DNA of 40,631 nucleotides from Syntrophobacteraceae bacterium (GTDB lineage: Bacteria; Desulfobacterota; Syntrophobacteria; Syntrophobacterales; Syntrophobacteraceae), in assembly GCA_025454175.1 (NCBI GenBank), contig JALOOX010000032.1, positions 1 through 40,631 on the forward strand. Direction: 5' to 3'. This document shows positions 33,639 to 40,631 of the stretch, piece after piece (position 1 is the stretch's first letter; each line of letters starts with the position of its first letter). The notes under the pieces were generated by a model. It did no database searches, was not told the DNA's origin, and was given only the letters and a program-made list of their open reading frames with translations. A program made the position numbers and the translations under genes.

Positions 33639-34490
33639 ATGGAAGTGAAAACGTTTGGAGTTATCGGCGCCGGTCAGATGGGCAACGGGATCGCCCAGGT
33701 TGCGGCCATGAGCGGCCTGCAGGTCATCATGAGCGACATCAAGGACGAGTTTGTTCAGCGGGGTATGCAGAACATCACCGGCATCCTCGGCAAGAACGTG
33801 GAGAAGGGCAAGATGACGGCCCAGGAGAAGGACGCGGTTCTCGGGCGCATCAAGACCACCACCAGCCTGAACGATATGGCTCCCGCGGATTACGTGGTGG
33901 AGGCCGCCACCGAGAACGAGCCCATCAAGTTCCAGATCTTCAGGGACCTTGACTCCATCTGCCATCCCGAGGCCATTCTGGCCAGCAACACCTCCTCCAT
34001 TCCCATCGGGCGGATTGCGGCCCAAACCAGGCGGCCGGACAAGGTCATCGGTATGCATTTCATGAATCCCGTGCCGGTCATGAAGCTCGTCGAAATCATC
34101 CGTGGCCTGCCGACTTCCGATGAGACCTTCAAGATCACCTGGGACCTCTCCGTCAAGTTCGGGAAGACTCCCGCCGAGTCCAGCGACTATCCGGGCTTCA
34201 TCGCCAACCGGATCCTGATGCCCATGATCAACGAAGCTGTCTACTGTCTCTATCATGGCGTGGGGACCAAGGAGGACATCGATACCGTCATGAAGCTGGG
34301 CATGAACCATCCCATGGGTCCCCTGGCCCTGGCCGATCTCATCGGTCTCGACACCTGCCTGGCCATCATGGAGACTCTTTTTGCCGGCTTCTGCGATTCC
34401 AAGTACCGTCCGTGCCCGCTTCTCAGGAAATACGTCGAGGCCGGATGGCTGGGTCGGAAAACGGGTCGCGGCTTTTACGAATACAAATAG
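33639..34490 (+). CDS. 3-hydroxybutyryl-CoA dehydrogenase
   Basis: A 283-residue short-chain 3-hydroxyacyl-CoA dehydrogenase interconverting 3-hydroxybutyryl-CoA and acetoacetyl-CoA with NAD(P). An N-terminal Rossmann fold has [14 protein letters not shown] (7-20). The active site is HFMNP (His140, Asn143). The C-terminal helical domain has [18 protein letters not shown] and [14 protein letters not shown], with the ending [15 protein letters not shown]. Length is normal. It is 60 bases after the thiolase gene and 26 before the acyl-CoA dehydrogenase gene. Confidence 0.94.
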   Translation: MEVKTFGVIGAGQMGNGIAQVAAMSGLQVIMSDIKDEFVQRGMQNITGILGKNVEKGKMTAQEKDAVLGRIKTTTSLNDMAPADYVVEAATENEPIKFQIFRDLDSICHPEAILASNTSSIPIGRIAAQTRRPDKVIGMHFMNPVPVMKLVEIIRGLPTSDETFKITWDLSVKFGKTPAESSDYPGFIANRILMPMINEAVYCLYHGVGTKEDIDTVMKLGMNHPMGPLALADLIGLDTCLAIMETLFAGFCDSKYRPCPLLRKYVEAGWLGRKTGRGFYEYK

Positions 34491-34516
34491 CGGACTCAGG
34501 CGCACAGGAAGACATC

Positions 34517-35665
34517 ATGGATTTTGAACTGACCGAAGAACAGAAGATCATTCAGGATACGGCGTCCAAATTTGCCAGGCGCGAGCTCGAGCCGGTGGCG
34601 GCGGAGCTGGACGAGACCAAGAACCGGGAGATCCTCAAGAGCAACCTGAAGAAGCTGGCCGAGCTCGGATTCATGGGGCTCAATGTGGACCCGGAATACG
34701 GCGGCACGGGTGCGGGCGCGGTGGCGTTCTCGCTGGCCATGACCGAGCTGGGGCGGGGCTGCGCATCGACCACGGTGACGACGTCCGTCACCAACATGGT
34801 GGCCGAGTGCATCCAGGTGGTGGGCTCCGAGGACTTGAAGCAGAAATACATCCCCCCTCTGTGCAGTGGGGAGTATCCGGCCGGAAGCTTTGGGCTCACC
34901 GAGACCTGTGCCGGTTCGGATCCGGCCGCCATGCGCACCACCGCCGTCCTGGACGGTGATCACTGGGTGCTCAACGGAAACAAGATTTTTATTTCAAGCG
35001 CCGAGTATGCGGGGGTCTTCGTGGTCTGGGCCGTGACCGACAAGGACGCTCCCAAGGGCAAGGGCATCAGCGCCTTCCTGGCGGAGCCGTCGTTCCCGGG
35101 CTTCATCGTGGGGAAGGATGAGAAGAAGATGGGGCAGAACGCATCGTGCACCAACGAGCTCATCTTCGACAACTGCCGGGTCCCCCGGGAGAACCTGCTG
35201 GGCAAGGAGAATGACGGCTTCCGCATTGCCGTGGCTGAGCTGGCCGGAGGGCGGGTCGGCATCGGCTCCATGGCTCTCGGCATTGGGCTCGCGGCCATGG
35301 ATTTTGCCACGGGATACGTCAAGGAGCGCGTTCAGTTTGGCGCGCCCATCGCCAACCAACAGGCCATCCAGTGGATGATCGCCGACAATTACACGCGTCT
35401 CGAGGGCGCCCGGCTGCTACTCATGCGCGCGGCTTTCCTCAAGGATCAGGGCAGGCCCTACTCCAAGGAAGCCTCCATGGCCAAGGTCTACGCGACGGAA
35501 TCGGCCAACAAGGCCTGCTACGACGCCATCCAGATGCTGGGCGGCTACGGTTACACGCGGGACTTTCCCGTGGAGCGGCATTACCGTGACGTTCGGGTGA
35601 CGTCCATCTACGAGGGAACCAGCGAAATCCAGCGGTTGATCATCGCCCGCGAGCTTCTCAAGTGA
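34517..35665 (+). CDS. Short-chain acyl-CoA dehydrogenase (butyryl-CoA type)
   Basis: A 382-residue FAD enzyme forming the alpha,beta-double bond of acyl-CoA, passing electrons to ETF. Markers: [39 protein letters not shown], and the catalytic Glu366 in [16 protein letters not shown], as in short-chain members. The start at 34517 fits the family N-terminus; the frame is open for 35 more codons but these overlap the preceding gene. Neither enoyl-CoA hydratase nor ETF genes are adjacent, so both must be supplied from elsewhere. Confidence 0.94.
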   Translation: MDFELTEEQKIIQDTASKFARRELEPVAAELDETKNREILKSNLKKLAELGFMGLNVDPEYGGTGAGAVAFSLAMTELGRGCASTTVTTSVTNMVAECIQVVGSEDLKQKYIPPLCSGEYPAGSFGLTETCAGSDPAAMRTTAVLDGDHWVLNGNKIFISSAEYAGVFVVWAVTDKDAPKGKGISAFLAEPSFPGFIVGKDEKKMGQNASCTNELIFDNCRVPRENLLGKENDGFRIAVAELAGGRVGIGSMALGIGLAAMDFATGYVKERVQFGAPIANQQAIQWMIADNYTRLEGARLLLMRAAFLKDQGRPYSKEASMAKVYATESANKACYDAIQMLGGYGYTRDFPVERHYRDVRVTSIYEGTSEIQRLIIARELLK

Positions 35666-35676
35666 CAGAAGCTCAG

Positions 35677-35736
35677 CCAGCCCGGCCTTCCGTACACTTG
35701 CTGGAACGCGGCAAGGGAGCGGGGAGGCCGGGCTGG
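35677..35736. terminator. 12-bp inverted repeat between convergent genes
   Basis: CCAGCCCGGCCT and AGGCCGGGCTGG are perfect 12-base arms with a 36-base loop, 12 bases after the acyl-CoA dehydrogenase stop. No T-tract follows. Confidence 0.6.
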
Positions 35737-35767
35737 CCATGCAAGGCCGGGACGGGGGTGTGCCGAC

Positions 35768-36784
35768 TCATGCCGCGCAGATGAAATCCAGCGATTCCCT
35801 GTAGCCTTGCTCAATCAATTGCTGACGGATCAGGGCGCGAGCGCCGGCGGAGCCAACCGCTGTGATGACAACCGCGTCGCGCGGACCCGGCAATTCTTCC
35901 CGTTCCACCACCGGGACTCCTCGTTTCGTTCTTCCTATCTTGCGTGGATCTATATCGATGAGGGCGGTGATCTCGAGCCCTGCCCGCTGCAAGTGCTTGA
36001 GCAACCGTGCGCCCGTTTTCCCCGCGCCCCACAAATAGAGAGGACGCGTCACGCCATGCAGGTGGCGCGCGAGATAGTGGGCTTTTGCACGCAGGAAGCT
36101 CTCCACGCTGTAACGCGGGTCGGTAAAGGTCAGACGGCTTTCGGAATGACGCCAGGCGAGGATGGTGTGCGGAAGCTTCGCGAACCTCCTTCCGGCAAGA
36201 AAGTAGCGCAGCCAGAGATCGTAGTCTTCCGGCCACCCGCACTCCCTGTACCCGCCCATCTCCAGGAGCTCTTCCCGGCGCACGACGGCACTGGGGTGGG
36301 CGATGGGGGATTCGACGAAGATGTTCCTGACGATATCATCGTGTGAGCACATTCCATTCAGCCATTCCTGGTAGCGCCACATCCCTCCGCGCACATCGGG
36401 CCTGGGAAACATGGCGATCCGCGATGAGCAGACGCTCACTTCCGGGTGTGCTGACAGGTGATCAGCCTGGAGCTCCAGACGCCGCGGGTGGCAGAGATCA
36501 TCGCCGTCCATTCTTGCGATCAGGGGCGCGGAGCAATGCTCGATTCCAGTGTTGAGGGCTACGATGATGCCCTGATTTCGCGTGCGATGGATGCGCAGCC
36601 TGCCGTCCCCTCGGGCCAGATCCCGCAGAATGCGGGGAGTCGCGTCGGTGGAGCCGTCGTCGATGATGATACACTCGAAGTTTGCGAGCGTCTGACGTTG
36701 AATGCTCCGCACCGCGCTCCGGATGGTCGCCTGAGCGTTGTAGACCGGGATCAAGACGGAAATCATCGGAGCCTTCATGATCAT
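35768..36784 (-). CDS. Family 2 glycosyltransferase with C-terminal Rossmann domain
   Basis: A 338-residue protein. Residues 8-235 are a GT-A fold glycosyltransferase: SVLIPVYNAQATIRSAV, IIDDGSTD, the metal-binding DGDD (ARMDGDDLCHP) and GWPEDYDLWLRYF. Residues ~245-338 form a second, nucleotide-fold-like domain (LYLWGAGKTGARLLKHLQ, then ITALIDIDPRKIG and VVITAVGSAGARALIRQQL). This looks like a small Rossmann/coenzyme-binding unit such as occurs in some sugar-modifying and polysaccharide-assembly proteins. The acceptor is unknown. The first 3 residues offer alternative start Mets. It is isolated, with no polysaccharide cluster nearby. Confidence 0.85.
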   Translation of the reverse strand: MIMKAPMISVLIPVYNAQATIRSAVRSIQRQTLANFECIIIDDGSTDATPRILRDLARGDGRLRIHRTRNQGIIVALNTGIEHCSAPLIARMDGDDLCHPRRLELQADHLSAHPEVSVCSSRIAMFPRPDVRGGMWRYQEWLNGMCSHDDIVRNIFVESPIAHPSAVVRREELLEMGGYRECGWPEDYDLWLRYFLAGRRFAKLPHTILAWRHSESRLTFTDPRYSVESFLRAKAHYLARHLHGVTRPLYLWGAGKTGARLLKHLQRAGLEITALIDIDPRKIGRTKRGVPVVEREELPGPRDAVVITAVGSAGARALIRQQLIEQGYRESLDFICAA

Positions 36785-37283
36785 CTCTTAAAGGGCTCCT
36801 CGTCATTTGTCAAAGCATCGCTTGTCCGAGGCGCCCACAAGACGAAAATATGCAGTCGACCAGGGCTCACCGGAGACAGGGAGGACAGGAGTACTTTAAT
36901 TAATAAAGATATCTGTGGCTTATCCCAAATCGTACGGCTTGCCCGAAGAATTCGAAACTCTGCCGGGCTGCGGGCGATCAGGTGTGGAAGGGGCGCGGAA
37001 CCGCACGGGGCCTGAGATTATGGATGGCAAGCGAATCCCCGGCTCATGATCCAGCGGGTCGGGAAACATGCCGTTTTTCTTTGCTGCCATGAAGGACTGT
37101 GTTATAGGGAGGTGGACCATGTGTGCGGAGACCCATTCCATATAGCAAAAGATGAGAGAGCCAACTGAGTTTTTTGCTGCCTGCAGCCCGGGAGGGAACT
37201 GCCATCCAAGGGGAGCTTTCGCCCATTGCTGCATAGTTTTGTTCGGAATGGGACTGGCAAGAACCTGAAGGGGAGGAGCCCGA
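36785..37283. other. Intergenic region without a gene
   Basis: A 499-base gap between the glycosyltransferase start and the small CxxC gene. An AT-rich patch (36893-36915, TTAATTAATAAAG) stands out. Only very short, unsupported frames occur. I see no tRNA, riboswitch or insertion sequence signature. Confidence 0.4.
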
Positions 37284-37463
37284 ATGATTCGCCTCGAGTG
37301 CGGCCGCGACCTGGTGGATTTGCGCATCAGGACTTACGAGGGCTGGAACATCACCGCGTTTCTGGATCATGTTCTGAAGTGCGACGAGTGCAAGACTTCC
37401 GAAGGGAAGTTGATCGGCGAGCTGAACAAGATCATCGGCGGTGAAGAGTCAACGAACATTTAG
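37284..37463 (+). CDS. Small CxxC protein (59 residues)
   Basis: A short gene beginning MIRLECGRDLVDLRI, then TYEGWNITAFLDHVLKCDEC and ending KLIGELNKIIGGEESTNI, with TAG at 37461-37463. GGGGAGGAG lies 5 bases before the ATG, a strong ribosome site. The KCDEC pair (residues 33-36), with the earlier Cys6, may bind a metal; a full four-Cys site is not present, so a dimer or thiol function is possible. Codon choice matches the neighbours. No family recognised. Confidence 0.65.
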   Translation: MIRLECGRDLVDLRIRTYEGWNITAFLDHVLKCDECKTSEGKLIGELNKIIGGEESTNI

Positions 37464-37698
37464 AGGGGACGATCTCTACCAGTTCAGTGGTTTTTCCGAA
37501 GTTGCCTCACCCAGCCGGGAGTACGGAGCGGGATTCCTGTCGCTCCCTCCCGGCAACCCGTTTGAGATCCCACCACCGCGGCTTCTCCATGCCCTCTCCC
37601 GGCCGTCACGTCGGCAGGGTCATTTCAGGCATGGTCCCGACACGACCGACCTTGTCCAGGACCGTCTGATCTTGTTTGCGCCTGGTCTGAAAACCGCT

Positions 37699-38466
37699 TC
37701 AGATGGTCAATTCATTCTCGTCATCGAGTATCTTCACGGTGAAACGGCTGAGCTCCCGAAGCTGGGCCTCAATGGTCTTGCGGTGAACCGGCTTGAGATG
37801 TGTTATGAAGATTCTTTCCGGAACCGAGGCCATTTTGGCCAGTTCCCTGCCCAGCAGGGAAGGGGTCAGGTGCCCCGATGCCAGCGCCAGATGTTCCAGT
37901 TCATTGGGAAAGGATACTTCCACAATGAGCAGCTTGACCCGGTGCCCCGCGGATCGCTTCCAGATGGAGTCGGTGGGGCCCGTGTCGCCGGTGTAGATGA
38001 AGGTATCCCCCAGTGCGTTGCTGACCAGGTAACCGTAGGCGGGAACGGCGTGATTGACCGGCGTAGCCGTGATGCTGTAGTCGAGAACCCGGAAGGGCTC
38101 GCCGTCCTTGATCTCCTGGTATCGGAGCACGGGGGTGTCGCTGTTGGGAAGGAGTGTGAAATCCGGCCAGATGCGATCATTGAAAATATTGCATCTGAGA
38201 TCGTGCAGGACCTCGATGCCGCTCACGACGGTCAACTGATACTCGGGGCGGGTGGACACCATGTTGTCCACCAGAAACGGGATCGCCTTGATGTGGTCGA
38301 GATGGGCATGGGTGAGGAATATGTGCGTGATCAGACTCTGAGCTTGAGCATCCATCGCTTCTCCGACGGTGCCGGCATCGAAAAGGATGGAATCGTCGAG
38401 CAGGAAAGCGGGAGAGCGATGCCCCGGAGTCTCCGACCCTGACGCTCCAAGGACTCTGATCTTCAT
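37699..38466 (-). CDS. MBL-fold hydrolase, RNase Z/class II phosphodiesterase-like
   Basis: A 255-residue metallo-beta-lactamase-fold hydrolase. The dinuclear metal site is THAHLDHIKAIPF (His53, His55, Asp57, His58), with later His (TPVNHAVPAYG), Asp in YTGDTGPTDSIW and His in ITHLKPVHR. The HxHLDH run plus TGDTGPT resembles class II cyclic-nucleotide phosphodiesterases and RNase Z rather than glyoxalase-type members. The start MKIRVLGASGSETPG is chosen by family fit. A cyclic-nucleotide role would pair with the cyclase gene at 14768, but that is only an inference. Confidence 0.8.
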   Translation of the reverse strand: MKIRVLGASGSETPGHRSPAFLLDDSILFDAGTVGEAMDAQAQSLITHIFLTHAHLDHIKAIPFLVDNMVSTRPEYQLTVVSGIEVLHDLRCNIFNDRIWPDFTLLPNSDTPVLRYQEIKDGEPFRVLDYSITATPVNHAVPAYGYLVSNALGDTFIYTGDTGPTDSIWKRSAGHRVKLLIVEVSFPNELEHLALASGHLTPSLLGRELAKMASVPERIFITHLKPVHRKTIEAQLRELSRFTVKILDDENELTI

Positions 38467-38677
38467 GAATGGGCGCTCCATTGCGAGGGGTTCCATGCTT
38501 ATGGGGGCATTCCACGCTCGGCGAAGCACTCTAGCACAGTTTCCATTCAAGATTTCGATCAAAATGAAGGACCACCGGAGAAGGCTGTGCTGGTTGAGGC
38601 ACCCATGGAGCAGCTCAGGCTTGCGGGGAGATGAGAAGTCTTGGGCTTGGTGGACGGTGCATGACCGATCAAAGGAA

Positions 38678-38711
38678 TTGACAAGAGGCCTTGGACCATA
38701 TTAAAGGCCTC
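38678..38711 (+). promoter_or_regulatory. Promoter-like element with overlapping 8-bp dyad
   Basis: A consensus TTGACA (38678-38683) is followed by TATTAA (38699-38704, spacer 15). A perfect dyad GAGGCCTT (38685-38692) / AAGGCCTC (38704-38711) with an 11-base spacer surrounds the -10, so a dimeric regulator bound there could block RNA polymerase. Confidence 0.4.
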
Positions 38712-38777
38712 CTGGCTGGCGCTTCAGATCCTGGATGGATGCCGGCGCCCAATCGCCACACTTGAAACGGCTCGAGA

Positions 38778-38806
38778 TCGACTGCAAATGGTGTAAACTG
38801 AATAAT
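38778..38806 (+). promoter_or_regulatory. Candidate promoter upstream of fumarase
   Basis: TCGACT (38778-38783, 4 of 6), a 17-base spacer and AATAAT (38801-38806, 5 of 6 to TATAAT). Confidence 0.35.
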
Positions 38807-38967
38807 GCATGGGATCACACCGCTCCGGTCCTCTGCCGCCTCCAGCCCTGCAGTCCTCGTCATCCAAATCCAGAGACCAGCAGGTTGAGTCGTCGCTTCC
38901 ACCGTGCGTCACGCCTTCGGAGCGTATGCAGCATTGCACTGTGACCTCAGGAAAGGAGACTAGGTTT

Positions 38968-39807
38968 ATGAGAGAGATTCACGTCGGCGAGATCACCAGG
39001 GCCGTCAAGGACCTTGCCATCCGCTCCAACATGGAGCTCGGCGAGGACGTCCTCAAAGCCTTTGAACGAGGACTCGAGCAGGAGGAATCTCCCACGGGGC
39101 GCGACATTCTGAAGCATCTCGTCGAGAATGCACGCATCGCGAGGGAGGAAAGGATCCCCATGTGTCAGGACACGGGGCTTGCCGTCGTTTTCGTCGAGAT
39201 CGGCCAGGAAGTGCACCTGGTGGGAGGCTCCCTCAGGGAGGCCGTCGAAGAGGGGGTGCGCCAGGGCTACCAGGAGGGATATCTCCGCAAGAGCGTCTGT
39301 CATCCGTTCACGAGGCAGAACACGGGGGACAACACCCCGGCCATCATCCACGTTGAGCTGGTCTCCGGCGACGGTCTCAAGCTGATTTTCGCTCCCAAGG
39401 GGGGAGGCAGCGAAAACATGAGCCGGGTGACCATGTTGACTCCCGCCGTCGGAGTCCAGGGAGTCAAGGAGTTCGTGATTCAGCGGGTGAAGGAAATGGG
39501 TCCCAATCCCTGTCCTCCGACCATCGTCGGCGTCGGCATCGGCGGAACCTTCGAGGTTGCGGCTCTTCTCGCCAAGAAATCCCTGCTGCGGCCCCTTGGA
39601 AGCGAGAATCCGGATCCCGAGCTGGCTCCCCTCGAAAAGGAATGGATCGAGGAGATCAACCGTTTGGGAATCGGCCCGCAGGGACTGGGGGGGCGCATCA
39701 CGTCTCTCGCGGTTCACATCAACATGATGCCTTGTCACATTGCCAGCCTTCCCGTTGCTGTGAATATTCAATGCCATGCCGCCAGGCACAAGGAAACGGA
39801 ACTGTAG
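38968..39807 (+). CDS. Class I fumarate hydratase, alpha subunit
   Basis: A 279-residue alpha subunit of the two-subunit, oxygen-sensitive [4Fe-4S] fumarase interconverting fumarate and malate. Conserved features are MCQDTG (Cys66), RKSVCHPFTRQNTGDNTPA (Cys111), APKGGGSENMSR, PNPCPPTIVGVGIGG (Cys182) and the C-terminal cysteines in PCHIASLPVAVNIQCHAARH; three of these cysteines should hold the cluster. GGAG lies 9 bases before the ATG. The beta subunit follows 17 bases later. Confidence 0.94.
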   Translation: MREIHVGEITRAVKDLAIRSNMELGEDVLKAFERGLEQEESPTGRDILKHLVENARIAREERIPMCQDTGLAVVFVEIGQEVHLVGGSLREAVEEGVRQGYQEGYLRKSVCHPFTRQNTGDNTPAIIHVELVSGDGLKLIFAPKGGGSENMSRVTMLTPAVGVQGVKEFVIQRVKEMGPNPCPPTIVGVGIGGTFEVAALLAKKSLLRPLGSENPDPELAPLEKEWIEEINRLGIGPQGLGGRITSLAVHINMMPCHIASLPVAVNIQCHAARHKETEL

Positions 39808-39824
39808 GGAAAGGGGGATTGAAC

Positions 39825-40379
39825 ATGCAAGAGGCAATCCGGCTGACGACGCCGCTCAGGAAAGAAGACGTTGAAGGACTGCGCATCGGAGACCGTGTGC
39901 TTTTGAACGGAACCGTCTACACGGCGCGTGATGCGGCGCATAAACGCCTCATACAGCTCATCGAGGCCGGGGACCCCATTCCATTCGATCTGGAGGGCTC
40001 GGTCATTTACTATGTGGGACCCTCGCCGGCGAAGCCCGGCCAGGCTGTCGGGGCTGCCGGCCCCACCACCAGCTACCGCATGGACGCTTACGCCCCGACC
40101 TTGATGGAACGGGGTCTCAGGGGGATGATCGGCAAGGGTAAGCGCAATGATGCCGTCAAGGATGCCATGCGGAGCCATAAAGCCGTGTACTTCGCGGCCA
40201 TCGGAGGGGCGGGAGCGCTCATGGCCAAAAGCATCCTGTCGGCCGAGGTCATAGCCTATCCTGAGCTGGGTCCCGAGGCCATTCGGAGGCTGGAAGTCCG
40301 CGATTTCCCCGTCATCGTGGCCAACGACACCCATGGCGGCGACCTTTACGAGGAGGGCGCCAAGGCCTACGCTCGCTGA
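39825..40379 (+). CDS. Class I fumarate hydratase, beta subunit
   Basis: The 184-residue beta subunit, matching the C-terminal domain of single-chain class I fumarases. Conserved: IRLTTPLRKEDVEGLRIGDR, GTVYTARDAAHKRL, VGAAGPTTSYRMDAYAPTLM, GMIGKGKR, YFAAIGGAGALM and the ending DFPVIVANDTHGGDLYE. The start at 39825 is 17 bases after the alpha stop with AGGGGGA upstream; the frame is open further but overlaps the alpha gene. The pair suits an anaerobe, since the cluster is oxygen-labile. Confidence 0.94.
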   Translation: MQEAIRLTTPLRKEDVEGLRIGDRVLLNGTVYTARDAAHKRLIQLIEAGDPIPFDLEGSVIYYVGPSPAKPGQAVGAAGPTTSYRMDAYAPTLMERGLRGMIGKGKRNDAVKDAMRSHKAVYFAAIGGAGALMAKSILSAEVIAYPELGPEAIRRLEVRDFPVIVANDTHGGDLYEEGAKAYAR

Positions 40380-40401
40380 CCGGGCGACATCCCTTCCGTC
40401 A

Positions 40402-40422
40402 CCAGGCAGCCGAGGTGCCTGG
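40402..40422 (+). terminator. Hairpin after fumarase beta
   Basis: CCAGGCA/TGCCTGG, 7-bp stem with loop GCCGAGG, 22 bases after the stop. No T-tract. Confidence 0.4.
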
Positions 40423-40455
40423 ACGCCGGGAATGGGATACGGCGACACTTCAGGG

Positions 40456-40525
40456 GTTGATAGATGCTGTTGGCAGGAATATGATTTGAGTTGCAGCATC
40501 GAGGAAAGCATCTTTCTATCAACCA
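40456..40525 (+). ncRNA. Candidate structured leader RNA (three-way junction or switch)
   Basis: Outer arms GGTTGATAG (40456-40464) and CTATCAACC (40517-40525) are perfectly complementary over 9 bp. Inside, ATGCTG (40465-40470) pairs with CAGCAT (40495-40500), and AAAG/CTTT (40506-40509 with 40513-40516) can form a third short stem. GATGCT can alternatively pair with AGCATC at 40508-40513, excluding the third stem. It ends 23 bases before the next ATG. No known riboswitch class recognised. Confidence 0.45.
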
Positions 40526-40548
40526 CATAGAGTGAAACGAGGAAAGCC

Positions 40549-40631
40549 ATGCCGATCGAGATATCCGAGAAGACGGTGAAGAGCGAATTCATCGAGAAGG
40601 TGATGCAGCTGAGCGGTCAGAACATCCAGGA
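40549..40631 (+). CDS. Probable HdrC-like 4Fe-4S protein, start only (3' end outside window)
   Basis: The first 27 residues run MPIEISEKTVKSEFIEKVMQ then LSGQNIQ to the window edge. The FIEKVMQLSGQNIQ segment resembles the N-terminus of heterodisulfide reductase C-type iron-sulfur proteins, where LSGQN is normally followed by a CxxCxxC cluster motif that lies beyond the window. AGGAAAG precedes the ATG. The call rests on a short motif and on the energy-metabolism context. Confidence 0.5.
   Translation, partial: MPIEISEKTVKSEFIEKVMQLSGQNIQ

Larger units (their letters stand above)
38467..38967. other. Divergent intergenic region upstream of fumarase
   Basis: A 501-base gap between the MBL hydrolase start and fumarase alpha. 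It holds a promoter-like sequence with an 8-bp dyad (38678-38711) and a second candidate promoter (38778-38806). No gene is convincing in it; an in-frame upstream extension of fumarase to 38809 has no family match. Confidence 0.5.

Noticed and set aside
1..40631. Mobile element, prophage or genomic island
   Set aside because: No transposase, integrase, terminal repeats or compositional break was found; the one tRNA gene has no duplicated 3' end.

Overview
The window is GC-rich and almost fully coding. It looks like a chromosomal segment from an anaerobic Desulfobacterota (Deltaproteobacteria), most likely the Syntrophobacter/sulfate-reducer side. The reasons are a PerR-rubrerythrin-flavodiiron oxygen-defence operon, a two-subunit class I fumarase followed by the start of what resembles an HdrC-type protein, a thiolase/hydroxyacyl-CoA dehydrogenase/acyl-CoA dehydrogenase operon, and an NtrYX-like system preceded by a DUF4390 gene. 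The genus is an inference. I see no insertion sequence, integrase, prophage, CRISPR array or rRNA. One tRNA gene, tRNA-Pro(GGG), is present.

Layout. 1-1607: the 3' part of era and a YhiN-type flavoprotein. 1620-3545 (minus): a fused BchI/BchD-type AAA+/VWA chelatase protein. 3701-5487: a small-gene cluster (PPC/DUF296 protein, MTH938-like protein, HolC-like polymerase III chi subunit, unknown protein). 5586-8444 (minus): lgt followed by an acetyl-CoA hydrolase/transferase fused to a GNAT domain. 8523-8924: a histidine-rich protein. 9007-13711: aldehyde dehydrogenase, mobB-mobA-moeA and a CDP-alcohol phosphatidyltransferase. 13714-14142 (minus): an AbrB-like protein. 14143-14767: a long structured intergenic region ending in a good promoter for an FHA-GAF-class III cyclase protein (14768-16273). 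16384-16893 (minus): a helix-turn-helix/coiled-coil protein. 17308-18771: an unusually long CheZ. 19108-20913: two unknown genes and a CBS-pair protein. 21031-22707 (minus): recJ. 22869-25188: perR, rubrerythrin and flavodiiron protein. 25349-25426 (minus): tRNA-Pro. 25580-29975 (minus): DUF4390, NtrY-like kinase and NtrX-like regulator. 30145-31913 (minus): an ABC-2 exporter. 31961-32269: a YggU-family protein. 32403-35665: the short-chain acyl-CoA operon. 35768-36784 (minus): a GT2 glycosyltransferase with a C-terminal Rossmann domain. 37284-37463: a 59-residue CxxC protein. 37699-38466 (minus): an RNase Z/class II phosphodiesterase-like MBL hydrolase. 38968-40379: fumarase alpha and beta. 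40549-end: the start of a probable HdrC-like protein.

How the parts fit. The central energy-metabolism genes (thiolase, 3-hydroxyacyl-CoA dehydrogenase, acyl-CoA dehydrogenase, fumarase, HdrC-like start) suit an anaerobe oxidising short-chain acids. PerR, rubrerythrin and flavodiiron protein remove peroxide and oxygen, and PerR probably autoregulates through a dyad over its own promoter. MobB, MobA and MoeA make the guanylylated molybdenum/tungsten cofactor.

Most interesting non-coding signals: a nested, riboswitch-like stem structure at 40456-40525, 24 bases before the start of the HdrC-like gene, with two mutually exclusive pairings; heptad repeats of the GAAACCN type at two distant loci (3575-3608 and 27076-27104); an imperfect PerR-type dyad on the -10/+1 of the perR promoter; an 8-bp dyad inside a promoter-like sequence upstream of fumarase; and a dyad-rich, possibly dispersed repeat at 14290-14560. 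Most interesting proteins: a class III cyclase whose usual transition-state Asn is Val, and the 487-residue CheZ.
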